DNA of 64,000 nucleotides from Mesonia sp. HuA40 (GCF_008017835.1 NZ_VRLT01000005.1:62001-126000); one strand, 5' to 3'; shown: positions 17,926 to 27,687, counted from the stretch's first letter. Program-made: numbers and translations. The notes: generated by a model not told the origin, from the letters alone.

Positions 17926-18086
17926 CGAATGTAAGCAAAATAATCATGCGAATACCCTATAAATTTGATTTTGTTTAAGCCTACTCCCTTTGCGTGAAAA
18001 TAGAGAATATTGTCTACTGCCTTAAACTATATTTAAGTTAGGTTGCATTCAAAAAAAAGAAATATTCTCGTACTTTCGGCCACAAA
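17926..18086. other. Intergenic region between riboswitch and SSS symporter
   Basis: About 160 bp of AT-rich DNA carrying the divergent promoters. TACTTTCG at 18071-18078 (7 of 8 to TAnnTTTG) is the likely -7 element of the symporter. No ORF or hairpin of note. Confidence 0.4.
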
Positions 18087-19547
18087 ATGAACGCAATGGA
18101 CAGTCATGAACTAAGTGTAATCTTTTTAGTGATTTATGTGGTACTAATCGCTGGTATTGGCATTTACTACAGCAAAAGTAAAAACAACGAAGATTACTTT
18201 CTGGCTTCGCGCAAATTACCCGCGTGGTTACTGGCAGTGACCTTCATTGCCAGTTGGTGGGGAGGCGGATCGGCAATAGACTTGGTAGACCACGCCCACA
18301 CCAACGGCCTCAACTCTTTTTGGATTTACGGAGTACCCGTTTTACTTGCAACAGGCTTGATGTATGTTTTTTCTAAAGGTATTAGAAACTTAGGGCATTT
18401 GTCGCAACCACAATTGATGCAAGCCCGTTATGACCGAAGGACCGGATTTCTACTCAGTATTTTCATACTGCTTTTTATGCTTATTGCCGCTGCTATTCAA
18501 GTAATTGTCATAGGTAAATTTTTTGAGGCTTTCTTTAACATTAGTTATGAAACCGGAGCCGTTTTGGGTACAGCTATAGTCCTTTTATATTCGCTCTTCG
18601 GCGGATTTAAAGGAGTAGTGGTAACCGATTTACTCCAATTTGTCTTTTTCTTATTGGCGGGAATTTTTCTATTTTATTTTACGTACACCGCTTCTGGTGG
18701 AATGCAGGCGGTACAGCAACAAGCGCTGCTTCAACAAAAAACCGGATTTACCTCCTTTTTTTATAAAGTTCCCGACCAATTAGCCTACGTGATTACCTTT
18801 GGTACCTCGTGGATGATACAAGCCAACGTTTGGCAAAGAATTTCGGCCGCCAAAACTGGTAGCGACGCCAAAAGAATGATGCTGTACAGTTTTATTGCCT
18901 TTATTCCTTTATACCTCATGGTAACCTATACCGGAATGTTCGCCAGTGTACTATATGAAGATTTACCGTCAAGCGGAATTGTACCCACTATGGTTGCGCA
19001 AATAGAGCAACCTATGCTAAGCGCGATGATTTTTGTAGGCTTGAGTGCCGCCATTATGTCGACTATGGATTCACTGCTCAATACCGGTGCTATGGCACTA
19101 AGTGTAGATATTTATCAAAACCACCTGAAGCCCCAATCGAGCAATAAAGAGAAAATATTGGTCTCGCGCGTAGCTACCTTACTTATGGCTGCCATTGCCT
19201 TATTTATCGCACTAAAAATAAAATCGGTTTTAAAAGTATCTTGGATAGGGTCAGATTTCTTAACCAGCGGCGCATTTGTACCATTAGTTATGGGATTTTT
19301 ATGGTATAAGGGGAGTAGCCAAGCCGCCTTTTATACCATGCTGTACGGTCTAGCATTCTCAAGTTATCATTTTGCTATTGCCCTAGGGGCCGATTTACCT
19401 CTGGCTTGGGAGGTGGCTTCTACACAGCAAGCGCTAGTAGGCATTGGCGGGGCTTTTATTTTGTATGTAAGTTTAAGTTATTGTACTTCTTCAGATTATA
19501 ATCAAAACAAGGCTTTCATCCGTAAAGCAAATATTTTAAAAAGATAA
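18087..19547 (+). CDS. Sodium:solute symporter (SSS family)
   Basis: A 486-residue membrane protein with about 13 hydrophobic helices. It has the SSS-family N-terminal segment YYSKSKNNEDYFLASRKL, followed by FIASWWGGGSAIDL and the central SAAIMSTMDSLLNTGAMALS, where Ser/Asp residues form the conserved sodium site. It couples Na+ entry to uptake of an organic solute; the solute cannot be read from sequence. There are two near ATGs (18087 and 18096); I kept the first, 9 bases after a -7-like element. No close functional partner; it follows the thiamine unit on the opposite strand, but no thiamine link can be claimed. Confidence 0.85.
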   Translation: MNAMDSHELSVIFLVIYVVLIAGIGIYYSKSKNNEDYFLASRKLPAWLLAVTFIASWWGGGSAIDLVDHAHTNGLNSFWIYGVPVLLATGLMYVFSKGIRNLGHLSQPQLMQARYDRRTGFLLSIFILLFMLIAAAIQVIVIGKFFEAFFNISYETGAVLGTAIVLLYSLFGGFKGVVVTDLLQFVFFLLAGIFLFYFTYTASGGMQAVQQQALLQQKTGFTSFFYKVPDQLAYVITFGTSWMIQANVWQRISAAKTGSDAKRMMLYSFIAFIPLYLMVTYTGMFASVLYEDLPSSGIVPTMVAQIEQPMLSAMIFVGLSAAIMSTMDSLLNTGAMALSVDIYQNHLKPQSSNKEKILVSRVATLLMAAIALFIALKIKSVLKVSWIGSDFLTSGAFVPLVMGFLWYKGSSQAAFYTMLYGLAFSSYHFAIALGADLPLAWEVASTQQALVGIGGAFILYVSLSYCTSSDYNQNKAFIRKANILKR

Positions 19548-19664
19548 AAGCAATAAATTATGCTTTATTGATTTATTTTAATAAATTTAAACCTAATTAA
19601 CAAAAATTTAATTTTTAATTAAAATTTTTCTGCAAAAATAAGCCTAATTTTAAAGAAAAAAGAA

Positions 19665-19802
19665 ATGGGACGAATTGAAGAGAAACATAGAAAAAGAAAA
19701 GAACAAGATCAGCCGTTAGATTCATTTGGTAATCGAAAGCGAGAGAACAATGAGGTAGATTTTGATGAGGAAACTATAAAAGACCAAAAAGACAAAAAGT
19801 AG
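19665..19802 (+). CDS. Small highly charged protein (45 residues)
   Basis: An ATG at 19665 opens a 45-residue frame ending TAG at 19800-19802. The product begins MGRIEEKHRKRKEQDQPLD and contains 25 charged residues (mixed Lys/Arg and Asp/Glu), with no signal peptide, membrane segment or cysteine. It is followed 30 bases later by a good terminator, which supports a real short transcript. I do not recognise the family; it would be disordered. It could be a genuine small protein or a non-coding transcript. Confidence 0.6.
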   Translation: MGRIEEKHRKRKEQDQPLDSFGNRKRENNEVDFDEETIKDQKDKK

Positions 19803-19831
19803 TTTAATTTTAAGTTTAGTTGTTGGAAAAG

Positions 19832-19858
19832 GGCAGTTGTTTTAGCTGTCTTTTTTTT
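19832..19858 (+). terminator. Terminator after the 45-residue ORF
   Basis: GGCAGTT (19832-19838) pairs with AGCTGTC (19844-19850), with two G-U pairs, around a 5-base loop; eight T follow. Confidence 0.75.
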
Positions 19859-19905
19859 GCTAAAAGTTTATTTTTGTTTAACGTAACAATAAAATTATTA
19901 AACAT

Positions 19906-20538
19906 ATGTATTTTTCACGAGCACAAATCAAGGCTATGGACCAACGCTACCGTGCTAATTTTATCAATAGCTTGAGTGGATATAAATCGGCCAATCTGAT
20001 TGGTACACGATCGCAAGATGGAATTGAAAATCTCGCTATTTTCAGCTCTGTAATTCATTTAGGAAGTCATCCGCCTTTACTAGGATTTATCTTACGCCCT
20101 ACTTCTGCAATTCGCAACACTTGGGATAATCTTAACAGCACTGGTGTTTTTAGTGTAAATCACGTGAACAAATCGATATATCAACAAGCTCATCATACCT
20201 CAGCCCGCTATAGTGGTGAGGTATCAGAATTTGAGAAAAGTGGTCTTACACCTGTCTATAAAAACGATTTTGAAGCTCCATTTGTAGCAGAAGCACCGGT
20301 ACAAATAGCTTGTAAAATGAAAAATCATTACTTTATAGAAGAGAATAAATGCCGATTAATTGTAGGAGAGATTTTAGGCGTTTATAGCGAAACCTCGCCA
20401 GCAGAAGATGGTTTTTTAGGATTAGCCCAACAAGATACGGTGTGTATAAATGGTTTAGATGCCTATGCCTTACCTCAACTTTTAGATCGTCTGGCCTACG
20501 CCAAACCTAATGTACCCACAAAAAGTATTTATGAATAA
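19906..20538 (+). CDS. Flavin reductase-like (FMN-binding split barrel) protein
   Basis: A 210-residue soluble protein of the flavin-reductase-like fold: [29 protein letters not shown], then [18 protein letters not shown], with the FMN-binding barrel up to about residue 175. It would bind FMN and may use NAD(P)H. Its stop overlaps the start of the DUF2256 gene (20531), and both precede two photolyase genes, so an accessory role in supplying or handling reduced flavin is a reasonable inference. The upstream TATTTTTG at 19869-19876 is a possible -7 element. Confidence 0.82.
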   Translation: MYFSRAQIKAMDQRYRANFINSLSGYKSANLIGTRSQDGIENLAIFSSVIHLGSHPPLLGFILRPTSAIRNTWDNLNSTGVFSVNHVNKSIYQQAHHTSARYSGEVSEFEKSGLTPVYKNDFEAPFVAEAPVQIACKMKNHYFIEENKCRLIVGEILGVYSETSPAEDGFLGLAQQDTVCINGLDAYALPQLLDRLAYAKPNVPTKSIYE

Positions 20539-20671
20539 GAAACATCTTCCTGTAAAGATTTGCGTGACTTGCCAGCGTCCATTCACTTGGCGTAAAAAAT
20601 GGCAACGCGATTGGGAACATGTAAAATATTGTAGCCAAAGATGCAGACAAAACAAAAAGACAGCGCACTAG
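20531..20671 (+). CDS. DUF2256 small zinc-ribbon-like protein
   Basis: A 46-residue protein starting ATG 20531, overlapping the end of the flavin reductase gene by 8 bases and the start of the CRY-DASH gene by 31 bases. It contains [18 protein letters not shown] and KYCSQRCRQ, a CxxC...CxxxC pattern with the conserved aromatic PFxWRKKW signature of DUF2256. That family is well known beside cryptochrome/photolyase genes but has no biochemically established function to my knowledge. Four cysteines suggest a small metal-binding module. Confidence 0.88.
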   Translation: MNKKHLPVKICVTCQRPFTWRKKWQRDWEHVKYCSQRCRQNKKTAH

Positions 20672-21957
20672 TTTGGTTTAGAAACGACCTGCGCATTGCA
20701 GATCAAAAAAGCTTATACACCGCTTGCAAAAAACACCCACAAGTATATGCGGTTTATTGCTTTGATCCGCGCCATTATGCTACCACCTCCTATGGTTTTA
20801 AAAAAACAGAGAAGTTTAGAGCGCAATTTCTTATAGAGAGTGTAAAGCAGTTAAAACAGAATTTAAAGACTAAATTAGGCATAGACTTATTAGTTTTTAA
20901 GGCGCAACCCGAGGATAAAATACCCGAATTGGTCGAACAATTTAATATTACCAACCTCTATTCTCAAAAAGAATGGACAGTAGAAGAGTTTTTGGTTTAT
21001 AGTAAAATTAAAAGTCGATGCAGTTTGTTGAAAACGCAAACTTTTTTTGACCAAATGCTATATCACCCTAAAGACATCCCCTTTAGTTTTAATCAAATAC
21101 CCGAAGTCTTTACGGCATTTAGAAAAAAAGTAGAAAAAGAAGCCAAGGTAAGAGCTTGCCTACCGCTACCGCAAAAAAACTACCATCAAGCACTTAGTGA
21201 ACATTCAGAAGCTATACCAACATTGGAGGAGCTAGGGCTGAATTCTTTTAAACCCGATTCTCGCACCGCTTTCCCCTTTAAGGGAGGAGAACAAGAGGCC
21301 TCTAAAAGAATACAGGATTATTTGTGGAAAACCCAAAAGTTGAGCGTTTATAAAAAAACGAGAAATGGACTATTGGGTGCAGATTACAGCTCAAAACTAT
21401 CGGCTTGGCTGGCTAACGGTTGTATATCGGCTAGGCAAATTTATTGGGAAGTCAAAAAATATGAAGAGGAAATCATAAAAAACGAAAGCACGTATTGGTT
21501 AATTTTTGAGTTGCTATGGCGAGACTTCTTCAAATACATTTCACTCAAGCACGGTAATTCTATTTTTAAGCAATCAGGAATCCGTAAAGAAAAACTAACC
21601 TGGCATAATAACCCACAGGTATTTGAACAATGGCGACAAGGTAAAACAGCCGAACCGTTTGTCAATGCTAATATGATTGAATTAGCTCAAACCGGATTTA
21701 TGAGCAACAGAGGAAGACAAAACATCAACAGTTATTGGGCAAAGGAATTAAAACAAGATTGGCGAAAAGGCGCCGCCTACTTAGAGAGTATGCTAATAGA
21801 TTATGATGTGCACAGCAATTGGGGCAATTGGATGTACAACAGTGGTGTAGGCAATGACCCTCGAGATCGTAAATTTAATATTAAAAGTCAAGCCAACCGA
21901 TACGATGCTTCTGGTAAATACCAACAGACTTGGCTACAAAACAAACTATTTTCATGA
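20641..21957 (+). CDS. Cryptochrome DASH / deoxyribodipyrimidine photolyase
   Basis: A 438-residue flavoprotein. The N-terminal Rossmann-like antenna domain starts with [19 protein letters not shown]. The C-terminal FAD-binding domain carries [46 protein letters not shown] and [23 protein letters not shown], the last strongly typical of CRY-DASH. It would bind FAD and possibly MTHF and repair cyclobutane dimers in (single-stranded) DNA or signal light. Translationally coupled to its neighbours: it overlaps DUF2256 by 31 bases, and the next gene begins at its own stop codon (ATGA). Confidence 0.93.
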   Translation: MQTKQKDSALVWFRNDLRIADQKSLYTACKKHPQVYAVYCFDPRHYATTSYGFKKTEKFRAQFLIESVKQLKQNLKTKLGIDLLVFKAQPEDKIPELVEQFNITNLYSQKEWTVEEFLVYSKIKSRCSLLKTQTFFDQMLYHPKDIPFSFNQIPEVFTAFRKKVEKEAKVRACLPLPQKNYHQALSEHSEAIPTLEELGLNSFKPDSRTAFPFKGGEQEASKRIQDYLWKTQKLSVYKKTRNGLLGADYSSKLSAWLANGCISARQIYWEVKKYEEEIIKNESTYWLIFELLWRDFFKYISLKHGNSIFKQSGIRKEKLTWHNNPQVFEQWRQGKTAEPFVNANMIELAQTGFMSNRGRQNINSYWAKELKQDWRKGAAYLESMLIDYDVHSNWGNWMYNSGVGNDPRDRKFNIKSQANRYDASGKYQQTWLQNKLFS

Positions 21958-23489
21958 AAACGCTACGCTTAATTTTGGGTGACCAATTGAATTATAAACA
22001 TTCTTGGTTCTCTACTACCGATGATAATGTGCTTTATTTTATGGCCGAAATGAGGCAAGAAACCGATTATGTTAAACATCACATTCAAAAAATTGTAGGC
22101 TTTTTTGCTGCAATGCGAAACTTCTCTCAGCATTTAAAAGAGCGTGGTCATAAGCTAGTGTACTATACACTGACCGATAAAAAGAACAAGCAAGATTTAA
22201 ATGCCAACCTTAAAGCTTTAATAGATGAACATGACGTTGAATGCTTTGAGTACCTCTTACCAGATGAATATAGATTGGATGAGCAACTAAAAAAATTTAC
22301 CGATGAGTTAAAGATAAAAACCAAAAGCTATGATACCGAACATTTTTTTACCCAACGCTATGATTTAGCCGATTTTTTTGAAGGCAAGAAAGAATTGATA
22401 ATGGAGTATTTTTATCGTGCTATGCGAAAGAAGCACGGTATTTTAATGCAAAACGAAAATAACCCAGAGGGCGGCAAATGGAATTTTGATAAAAGTAATC
22501 GGAAAAAGTGGAAAGGCTCTCCAACGATTCCGCACGAAAAAGGATTTAGAAAAGACGTAGCCGATATTGTTGATGCGCTAACTAAAACCGATGTAAAAAG
22601 TATAGGAGAGATAAACAAAACACAATTTAATTGGCCCACTTCGCGTGAAGACAGCTTAAAAGTTTTGCGGTATTTCTGCGACGAGCTCTTAGTGCACTTT
22701 GGCGATTTTCAAGATGCTATGCATACGAAAGAAAACTACCTTTTTCATTCTAGACTCTCTTTTGCCTTAAACACCAAAATGCTATCCCCTAAAGAGGTTA
22801 TCGATAAAGTTCTAGACACTTACTACGATGCCAAGAACGATATTAATATTTCTCAAGTAGAGGGATTCATACGTCAGATTTTGGGTTGGCGCGAATATAT
22901 GCGCGGAATTTATTGGAAGGAAATGCCAGGATACCGCCGCAGTAATAAACTGGACCACCAAAACCAACTCCCCGATTTTTATTGGACCGGTAAAACCAAA
23001 ATGAATTGTCTTAGCCACGCCATTTCGCAAAGTCTAGAACTTGCCTATGCGCACCACATTCAACGGCTTATGGTTACGGGTAATTTTGCCCTGCTTATTG
23101 GTGTGCACCCCAATGAGGTTGATGCTTGGTATCTAGGCATATATATAGATGCAATTGAGTGGGTAGAAATGCCAAATACTCGCGGTATGAGTCAGTTTGC
23201 CGATGGTGGCATTGTAGCCACAAAACCCTATATTTCAAGCGGTAGTTACATCAATAAAATGAGCAATTATTGTCAAGACTGCCACTATAAGGTAAAGGAG
23301 AAAACCGGAGAAAGCGCATGTCCATTTAATGCACTTTATTGGAATTTTCTAGCTACTCATCGCGAAAAATTAAAAGACAACCAACGTATGAGTATGATGA
23401 TGAGTATGCTTAATAAAATGGATAAATCTACCTTAGCCGCTCATCAAGAACGCGCTCAGAAAATAATAAATAAACCAGATGACTTTTAA
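21954..23489 (+). CDS. phrB: FeS-type bacterial cryptochrome/(6-4) photolyase
   Basis: A 511-residue member of the cryptochrome/photolyase family with an iron-sulfur cluster (the PhrB/CryB group). I chose ATG 21954, which overlaps the preceding TGA as ATGA; an earlier non-ATG start would add eight residues. The N-terminal ILGDQLNYKHSWF and the core WREYMRGIYWKEMPGYR, AYAHHIQRLMVTGNFALLIG and DAIEWVEMPNTRGMSQFADGG are typical. Cysteines at MNCL, YCQDC and SACPFN provide the four ligands expected for a [4Fe-4S] cluster. It repairs (6-4) photoproducts; the fold uses FAD and a lumazine-type antenna. Last gene of the light/repair operon. Confidence 0.9.
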   Translation: MKTLRLILGDQLNYKHSWFSTTDDNVLYFMAEMRQETDYVKHHIQKIVGFFAAMRNFSQHLKERGHKLVYYTLTDKKNKQDLNANLKALIDEHDVECFEYLLPDEYRLDEQLKKFTDELKIKTKSYDTEHFFTQRYDLADFFEGKKELIMEYFYRAMRKKHGILMQNENNPEGGKWNFDKSNRKKWKGSPTIPHEKGFRKDVADIVDALTKTDVKSIGEINKTQFNWPTSREDSLKVLRYFCDELLVHFGDFQDAMHTKENYLFHSRLSFALNTKMLSPKEVIDKVLDTYYDAKNDINISQVEGFIRQILGWREYMRGIYWKEMPGYRRSNKLDHQNQLPDFYWTGKTKMNCLSHAISQSLELAYAHHIQRLMVTGNFALLIGVHPNEVDAWYLGIYIDAIEWVEMPNTRGMSQFADGGIVATKPYISSGSYINKMSNYCQDCHYKVKEKTGESACPFNALYWNFLATHREKLKDNQRMSMMMSMLNKMDKSTLAAHQERAQKIINKPDDF

Positions 23490-23637
23490 ACTAAACTCAC
23501 CAAGGTACTTGAAAATGAACATCTTGAAAACAATCAAGGTATTTTAACCAGATATACGGTTTTTAATCCAAACTATACAATATACCACTATTTAATTCAA
23601 TTTTTTCGTAAATTAGATAGAGTAAACAACCAACAAA

Positions 23638-24354
23638 ATGTTAGAAATTGTATTATTGGATGACGAGCTTAAAGCCGTAAAAAGTCTGGAGTGGGAAATT
23701 GAAAATTATTGCCAAGGGGTAAATATATTAAAGACTTTCACCAATCCTAACGAGGCACTCTTGTATCTAAAAAATCATACTCCAGATTGCTTATTCATCG
23801 ATGTAGAGATGCCTCAGATGAATGGTTTAGAGTTTATCAGCAAATTTCAAAGCCGTCAGTTTGCGGTAGTTTTCGTAACGGCTTATAGTCAATATGCCAT
23901 AAAGGCCATTAAAGAAAGTGCTTTTGATTACCTGCTAAAGCCTATTGATACAGATGATCTGGTTTCTACCATCAATCGGTTAAAGTATAATAAAGAAAAG
24001 AAAAATCCCAGTGATATTTTAGAAGAACGTCTAAACAATCAAAAAAGGGTTGCCATTCCCGTCGATGGAAAATTAGTTTTTATTGAACCACAGCAAATTG
24101 CCTATTGTAAAAGTGACGGTAATTATTGTCGCATTTATTTATGCGACGGTAATGAATTGTTTTTATCAAAAAAGCTAAAAGACATACAATGCCTTCTACC
24201 CGACAATCATTTTTTTAGGGTGCATAACAGCTACTTGGTAAATTTAGATCAAGTATGTGAGTTTGTAAAAGCCGAGGCTTATATCGTGCTTAAGAACAAC
24301 ATAAAAATTCCAGTCTCACGCAATAAAAAAGCTGATTTTCTCGGTCGGGTATAG
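23638..24354 (+). CDS. LytTR-family response regulator
   Basis: A 238-residue two-component response regulator. The receiver domain (residues 1-120) carries D8/D9, phosphoacceptor Asp55 in CLFIDVEMPQMNG, the Thr/Tyr switch in FVTAYSQ and Lys in LLKPID. The C-terminal LytTR DNA-binding domain (residues 135-238) includes YCKSDGNYCRIYL and FFRVHNSYLVNLDQV. It should act with the histidine kinase just downstream (34-base gap). LytTR regulators bind short tandem sites, but no target site is visible nearby. Confidence 0.93.
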   Translation: MLEIVLLDDELKAVKSLEWEIENYCQGVNILKTFTNPNEALLYLKNHTPDCLFIDVEMPQMNGLEFISKFQSRQFAVVFVTAYSQYAIKAIKESAFDYLLKPIDTDDLVSTINRLKYNKEKKNPSDILEERLNNQKRVAIPVDGKLVFIEPQQIAYCKSDGNYCRIYLCDGNELFLSKKLKDIQCLLPDNHFFRVHNSYLVNLDQVCEFVKAEAYIVLKNNIKIPVSRNKKADFLGRV

Positions 24355-24388
24355 GCAGTGGTTTGTTTGTAATTTAATATAAGTTATT

Positions 24389-26461
24389 TTGTCATCAACA
24401 GCTCTCCAAACTTTATTAAAATTCGCAAAGGCTCTAAACCTTAAGCTATTATGCTTTCTATGGATGAATATTTTGGTGAGTTTTAGTATTGGTCGAGCCC
24501 AAAATTTGGATACAGAGCTTTTTGTTCGATCACCAGACAGCACCCAGGTACTCGCTCTTATAAATCGTTCACGTGAATTGCATAAAAAAAAGCAACAAGA
24601 CAGTTTAGAATTTGCCTTGGCACGGCAAGCTATACTTTTAGCAGAAAAACTAAACGACACCCTTTTGATGGCTCGAGCAAATGACAATTTAGGCTTGCTT
24701 TACCGCTACCATAAAAATTATTCTACCGCTTTTGCTTACCATCAACGCGCTTTTGAGTGGATTGAAAATAAATCAGTTGACAAACTTTACAAAATGATTT
24801 TTGCCAACAATGCAGGAGTAGCTAGTCGGTACGACCAGAAATATGCTACAGCAGTAGATTTTTATATGAAAGCCCTGCAACTGGCCGAGGAGGAAGAAGA
24901 CTTAAGAAATATAGCCATTGCTAGTAATGGGATTGGCAATGCTTTAAGTCAAATCCCGGGAAAACAAAAAGAATCTTTGGCTTACTTTAACCGTTCTTTA
25001 AAAGCAGAACAACAACGCGGTAATAAGCTGGGTACAGCCATGAACTATTTATCGATTGCTGATTATCATATCGAAACTAAAAATTATGTTTTAGCCAAAT
25101 CTTACCTTAACCGCTTATTGCGTATCAATCAAGAAATGAACAGCGTTTTTGGCTTGGCAATCGCTTATGAGTATTTGGGTCTAACCTATCTTGAGGAAAG
25201 TAAAAATCTTACTCAAGCTGTTATTTACTATAAAAAAGCCCTTGCGGGTTATGTTCAACTTGAAAACCGTCATAAAGAAGCAGAAGTACTGCATCAATTA
25301 GGGCATACTTTTTTAAATAAAAAAAATTACACCCAAGCCAGTAATTATATACAACAATCGCAAAAATTGGCCACGACAAACAAGCAAACGGCTGTTTTGC
25401 AAGGTAATTATGAGCTATTGGCGCAATTGCACGAAGAACAAAACCAATTTGCCGATGCCTTGAAACACTATAAATGGGCGCAAGCTTACGCAGATAGTTT
25501 AAAAATACATGAGCAAAATGTTAAAATAGATGCCCTGACCAAACAGTATAACTTGGCTAAAAAGGAAAATGAAATTGCGCTATTAAAAAAAGATAAAGCC
25601 CTGCAAGCTGTTAAACTAGCTAATCAAAATGAATTGCTTGCTAAGCGTAATCTCATCAGTTTTTTTCTAGGGGTTAGTCTGCTTTTAATCCTTATTATTT
25701 TGTATTTACAATCCCGTAATTACAAAGAAAGAAAAGCAACCAATGCCAGAATTAATCAAGAAGAGAAAGAAAAACTAAATGCAATTTACGAACGTAATTT
25801 AGCTCGAGCCGAAATACTAGTTACCCGATTAAGGATAAATCCGCATTTTTTATTCAATAGTTTAAACGCTATCACCTACTTGATTCAAATCAAGCAAAAT
25901 GAAAAAGCAATTAAGTACCTAAAATTATTCAGCAGGTATACTCGTATGGTTCTCGAAACTTCAAAACAACACGTTATTTCATTATCCGAAGAACTTAAAC
26001 TGGCCAACTACTACCTACAACTAGAAGAAAATCGCTTCGAACAAGACTTGGAAATCCAGTTTGTTGGTGCTAATAATACTGAAATTCAAGAAGTTAAGAT
26101 TCCACCACTTTTGTTACAGCCTTTTTTAGAAAATGCTATTTGGCATGGCTTAATGCTCAGTGACAAAAAAAAGAAAAAAATAAGTATCGTTATCAATCAC
26201 AACACAACAAAAACCAGCATAAGCATCACCGATAACGGAGTAGGTCGTCAACCCAAACCCAGTTCACAGAAAAAACACAAAAGTATGGGCGTTTCTATCA
26301 TCAAAGAACGAATAGAATTATATAATAAATCCTTTCAAGGGGAAATTACCTATAGAATAGTCGATTTGAAAGATGAATATCAAGCTCCGCAGGGCACCCA
26401 AGTTATTTTAAACATTTATCCGCAAAAGAGAACTGAAATGAATATCGCTTTCGCGGAATAA
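24389..26461 (+). CDS. LytS-like sensor histidine kinase with periplasmic-type TPR repeats
   Basis: A 690-residue protein with an apparent TTG start at 24389. The N-terminal hydrophobic stretch LLCFLWMNILVSFSIGRAQ is a signal peptide; an ATG at 24464 would remove most of it, so TTG is preferred but not proven. Residues 40-400 hold at least eight TPR-like units. A coiled coil and a single membrane segment (LISFFLGVSLLLILIILY, about 425-442) follow. The His_kinase domain has INPHFLFNSLNAI with His486, the N-box ENAIWHG near 581 and DNGVGRQP. It should phosphorylate the adjacent LytTR regulator. The sensor is an exported TPR domain, so the stimulus is probably a protein or envelope signal. Confidence 0.88.
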   Translation: MSSTALQTLLKFAKALNLKLLCFLWMNILVSFSIGRAQNLDTELFVRSPDSTQVLALINRSRELHKKKQQDSLEFALARQAILLAEKLNDTLLMARANDNLGLLYRYHKNYSTAFAYHQRAFEWIENKSVDKLYKMIFANNAGVASRYDQKYATAVDFYMKALQLAEEEEDLRNIAIASNGIGNALSQIPGKQKESLAYFNRSLKAEQQRGNKLGTAMNYLSIADYHIETKNYVLAKSYLNRLLRINQEMNSVFGLAIAYEYLGLTYLEESKNLTQAVIYYKKALAGYVQLENRHKEAEVLHQLGHTFLNKKNYTQASNYIQQSQKLATTNKQTAVLQGNYELLAQLHEEQNQFADALKHYKWAQAYADSLKIHEQNVKIDALTKQYNLAKKENEIALLKKDKALQAVKLANQNELLAKRNLISFFLGVSLLLILIILYLQSRNYKERKATNARINQEEKEKLNAIYERNLARAEILVTRLRINPHFLFNSLNAITYLIQIKQNEKAIKYLKLFSRYTRMVLETSKQHVISLSEELKLANYYLQLEENRFEQDLEIQFVGANNTEIQEVKIPPLLLQPFLENAIWHGLMLSDKKKKKISIVINHNTTKTSISITDNGVGRQPKPSSQKKHKSMGVSIIKERIELYNKSFQGEITYRIVDLKDEYQAPQGTQVILNIYPQKRTEMNIAFAE

Positions 26462-26499
26462 AATTTAAACGAAGTCTCTCAGCTACTAAAAATCTTACT

Positions 26500-26507
26500 T
26501 ACTTTTG
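26500..26507 (+). promoter_or_regulatory. -7 promoter element of prmA
   Basis: TACTTTTG, an exact TAnnTTTG match, 18 bases before the prmA ATG. Confidence 0.5.
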
Positions 26508-26525
26508 CATCAAATAATGTAAACC

Positions 26526-27362
26526 ATGACTCCAACTTATATAGGATATTTCTTTCAATTAGAACCCGTCCAACCGCTTGCCGAAATCTTGATTGCCCAG
26601 CTTAACGAATTAGGTTTTGATAGTTTTGTTGAAACCGAAACGGGATTAGAGGCCTATATAGAGAAATCTCTACATCAGCCAAAAGAGGTTGAAGAATTAT
26701 ACGTTTTTCAAAATCCTGATTTTAAAATAGATTATGAAGTTAAGGAAATTGAACAGGTAAATTGGAATGAGGAATGGGAACGAAATTTCCAACCTATTTT
26801 AGTGGATGATATCTGCCAAATAAGAGCACCTTTTCACGCCAAGCAAGAGACGACTTATGATATTATTATTGAACCTAAAATGTCTTTTGGTACTGGGCAT
26901 CACGCCACCACCCATATGATGGTACAACACTTGTTGCAACTAGATTGCACCGATAAAACGGTTTTAGATATGGGCTGTGGCACGGGTATTCTTGCCATTT
27001 TGGCCGGTATGCGAGGTGCTACAGATATAACCGCTATAGACATAGACCATTGGTGCTTTTTAAATACACAAGAAAATGTAGTTCGCAATAACTACCCTGC
27101 AATTAAAGTTTTTGAAGGCGACGCATCACTGCTTGGCCCTAAAAAATTCGATTTAATCATCGCCAATATCAACCGCAATATTCTTCTTCAAGATCTACCC
27201 ATTTACGAAAAGGTATTGCAACAAGAGGGTATAATTTTATTAAGCGGCTTTTACGAAGAAGATTTAGGTCTCATAAAAGAAAAATGCAATCAATTGGGAC
27301 TGCAATATGTAAACCACCACATAAAAGATAATTGGGTGGGGGCAAAATTTGTTAAAAATTAA
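26526..27362 (+). CDS. prmA: Ribosomal protein L11 methyltransferase
   Basis: A 278-residue SAM-dependent methyltransferase: SFGTGHHATTHMM (near 120), VLDMGCGTGILAILAGMRGA (SAM site), AIDIDHWC, and ANINRNILL, which replaces the NPPY-type motif in PrmA. PrmA methylates ribosomal protein L11 at several positions. The N-terminal ~90 residues are the substrate-recognition domain. It is followed by clpS, a pairing common in Flavobacteriia. Confidence 0.92.
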   Translation: MTPTYIGYFFQLEPVQPLAEILIAQLNELGFDSFVETETGLEAYIEKSLHQPKEVEELYVFQNPDFKIDYEVKEIEQVNWNEEWERNFQPILVDDICQIRAPFHAKQETTYDIIIEPKMSFGTGHHATTHMMVQHLLQLDCTDKTVLDMGCGTGILAILAGMRGATDITAIDIDHWCFLNTQENVVRNNYPAIKVFEGDASLLGPKKFDLIIANINRNILLQDLPIYEKVLQQEGIILLSGFYEEDLGLIKEKCNQLGLQYVNHHIKDNWVGAKFVKN

Positions 27363-27411
27363 AATTTACATTCAAAAATATTTATTTTTGAAAGAAACAA
27401 GTTTAACAACT

Positions 27412-27687
27412 ATGAGTGTTCAGGAGGAAGTACTAGAAAAGAGAGCGACAGAAATCGCAGAAGAAGAACAGAACCAAATTATTGTTTTTAATGATGATGT
27501 CAACACTTTTGACCATGTTATTGAAATGCTAATGAAGAGTTGTGATCACGATGCCCTACAAGCCGAGCAATGCACGCTTATTATACATTACAAAGGGAAA
27601 TGTGCCGTAAAAACGGGAGATTATGAAGATTTAAAACCACGTTGTACTGCTTTACTAGAAGCGGGAATAAGTGCCGAAATCCAATAA
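27412..27687 (+). CDS. clpS: ATP-dependent Clp protease adaptor ClpS
   Basis: A 91-residue adaptor that delivers N-degron substrates to ClpA/ClpC-type unfoldases. I chose ATG 27412 (MSVQEEVL); the upstream extension contains a likely promoter (TATTTTTG at 27382-27389 inside a TTCAAAAA/TTTTTGAA inverted repeat) rather than coding sequence. The family core is present: IIVFNDDVNTFDHVIEML near 22-39, and a C-terminal half in which CTLIIHYKGKCAVKTG resembles the usual A-xxxH-xxG-x-A pattern. Confidence 0.9.
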   Translation: MSVQEEVLEKRATEIAEEEQNQIIVFNDDVNTFDHVIEMLMKSCDHDALQAEQCTLIIHYKGKCAVKTGDYEDLKPRCTALLEAGISAEIQ

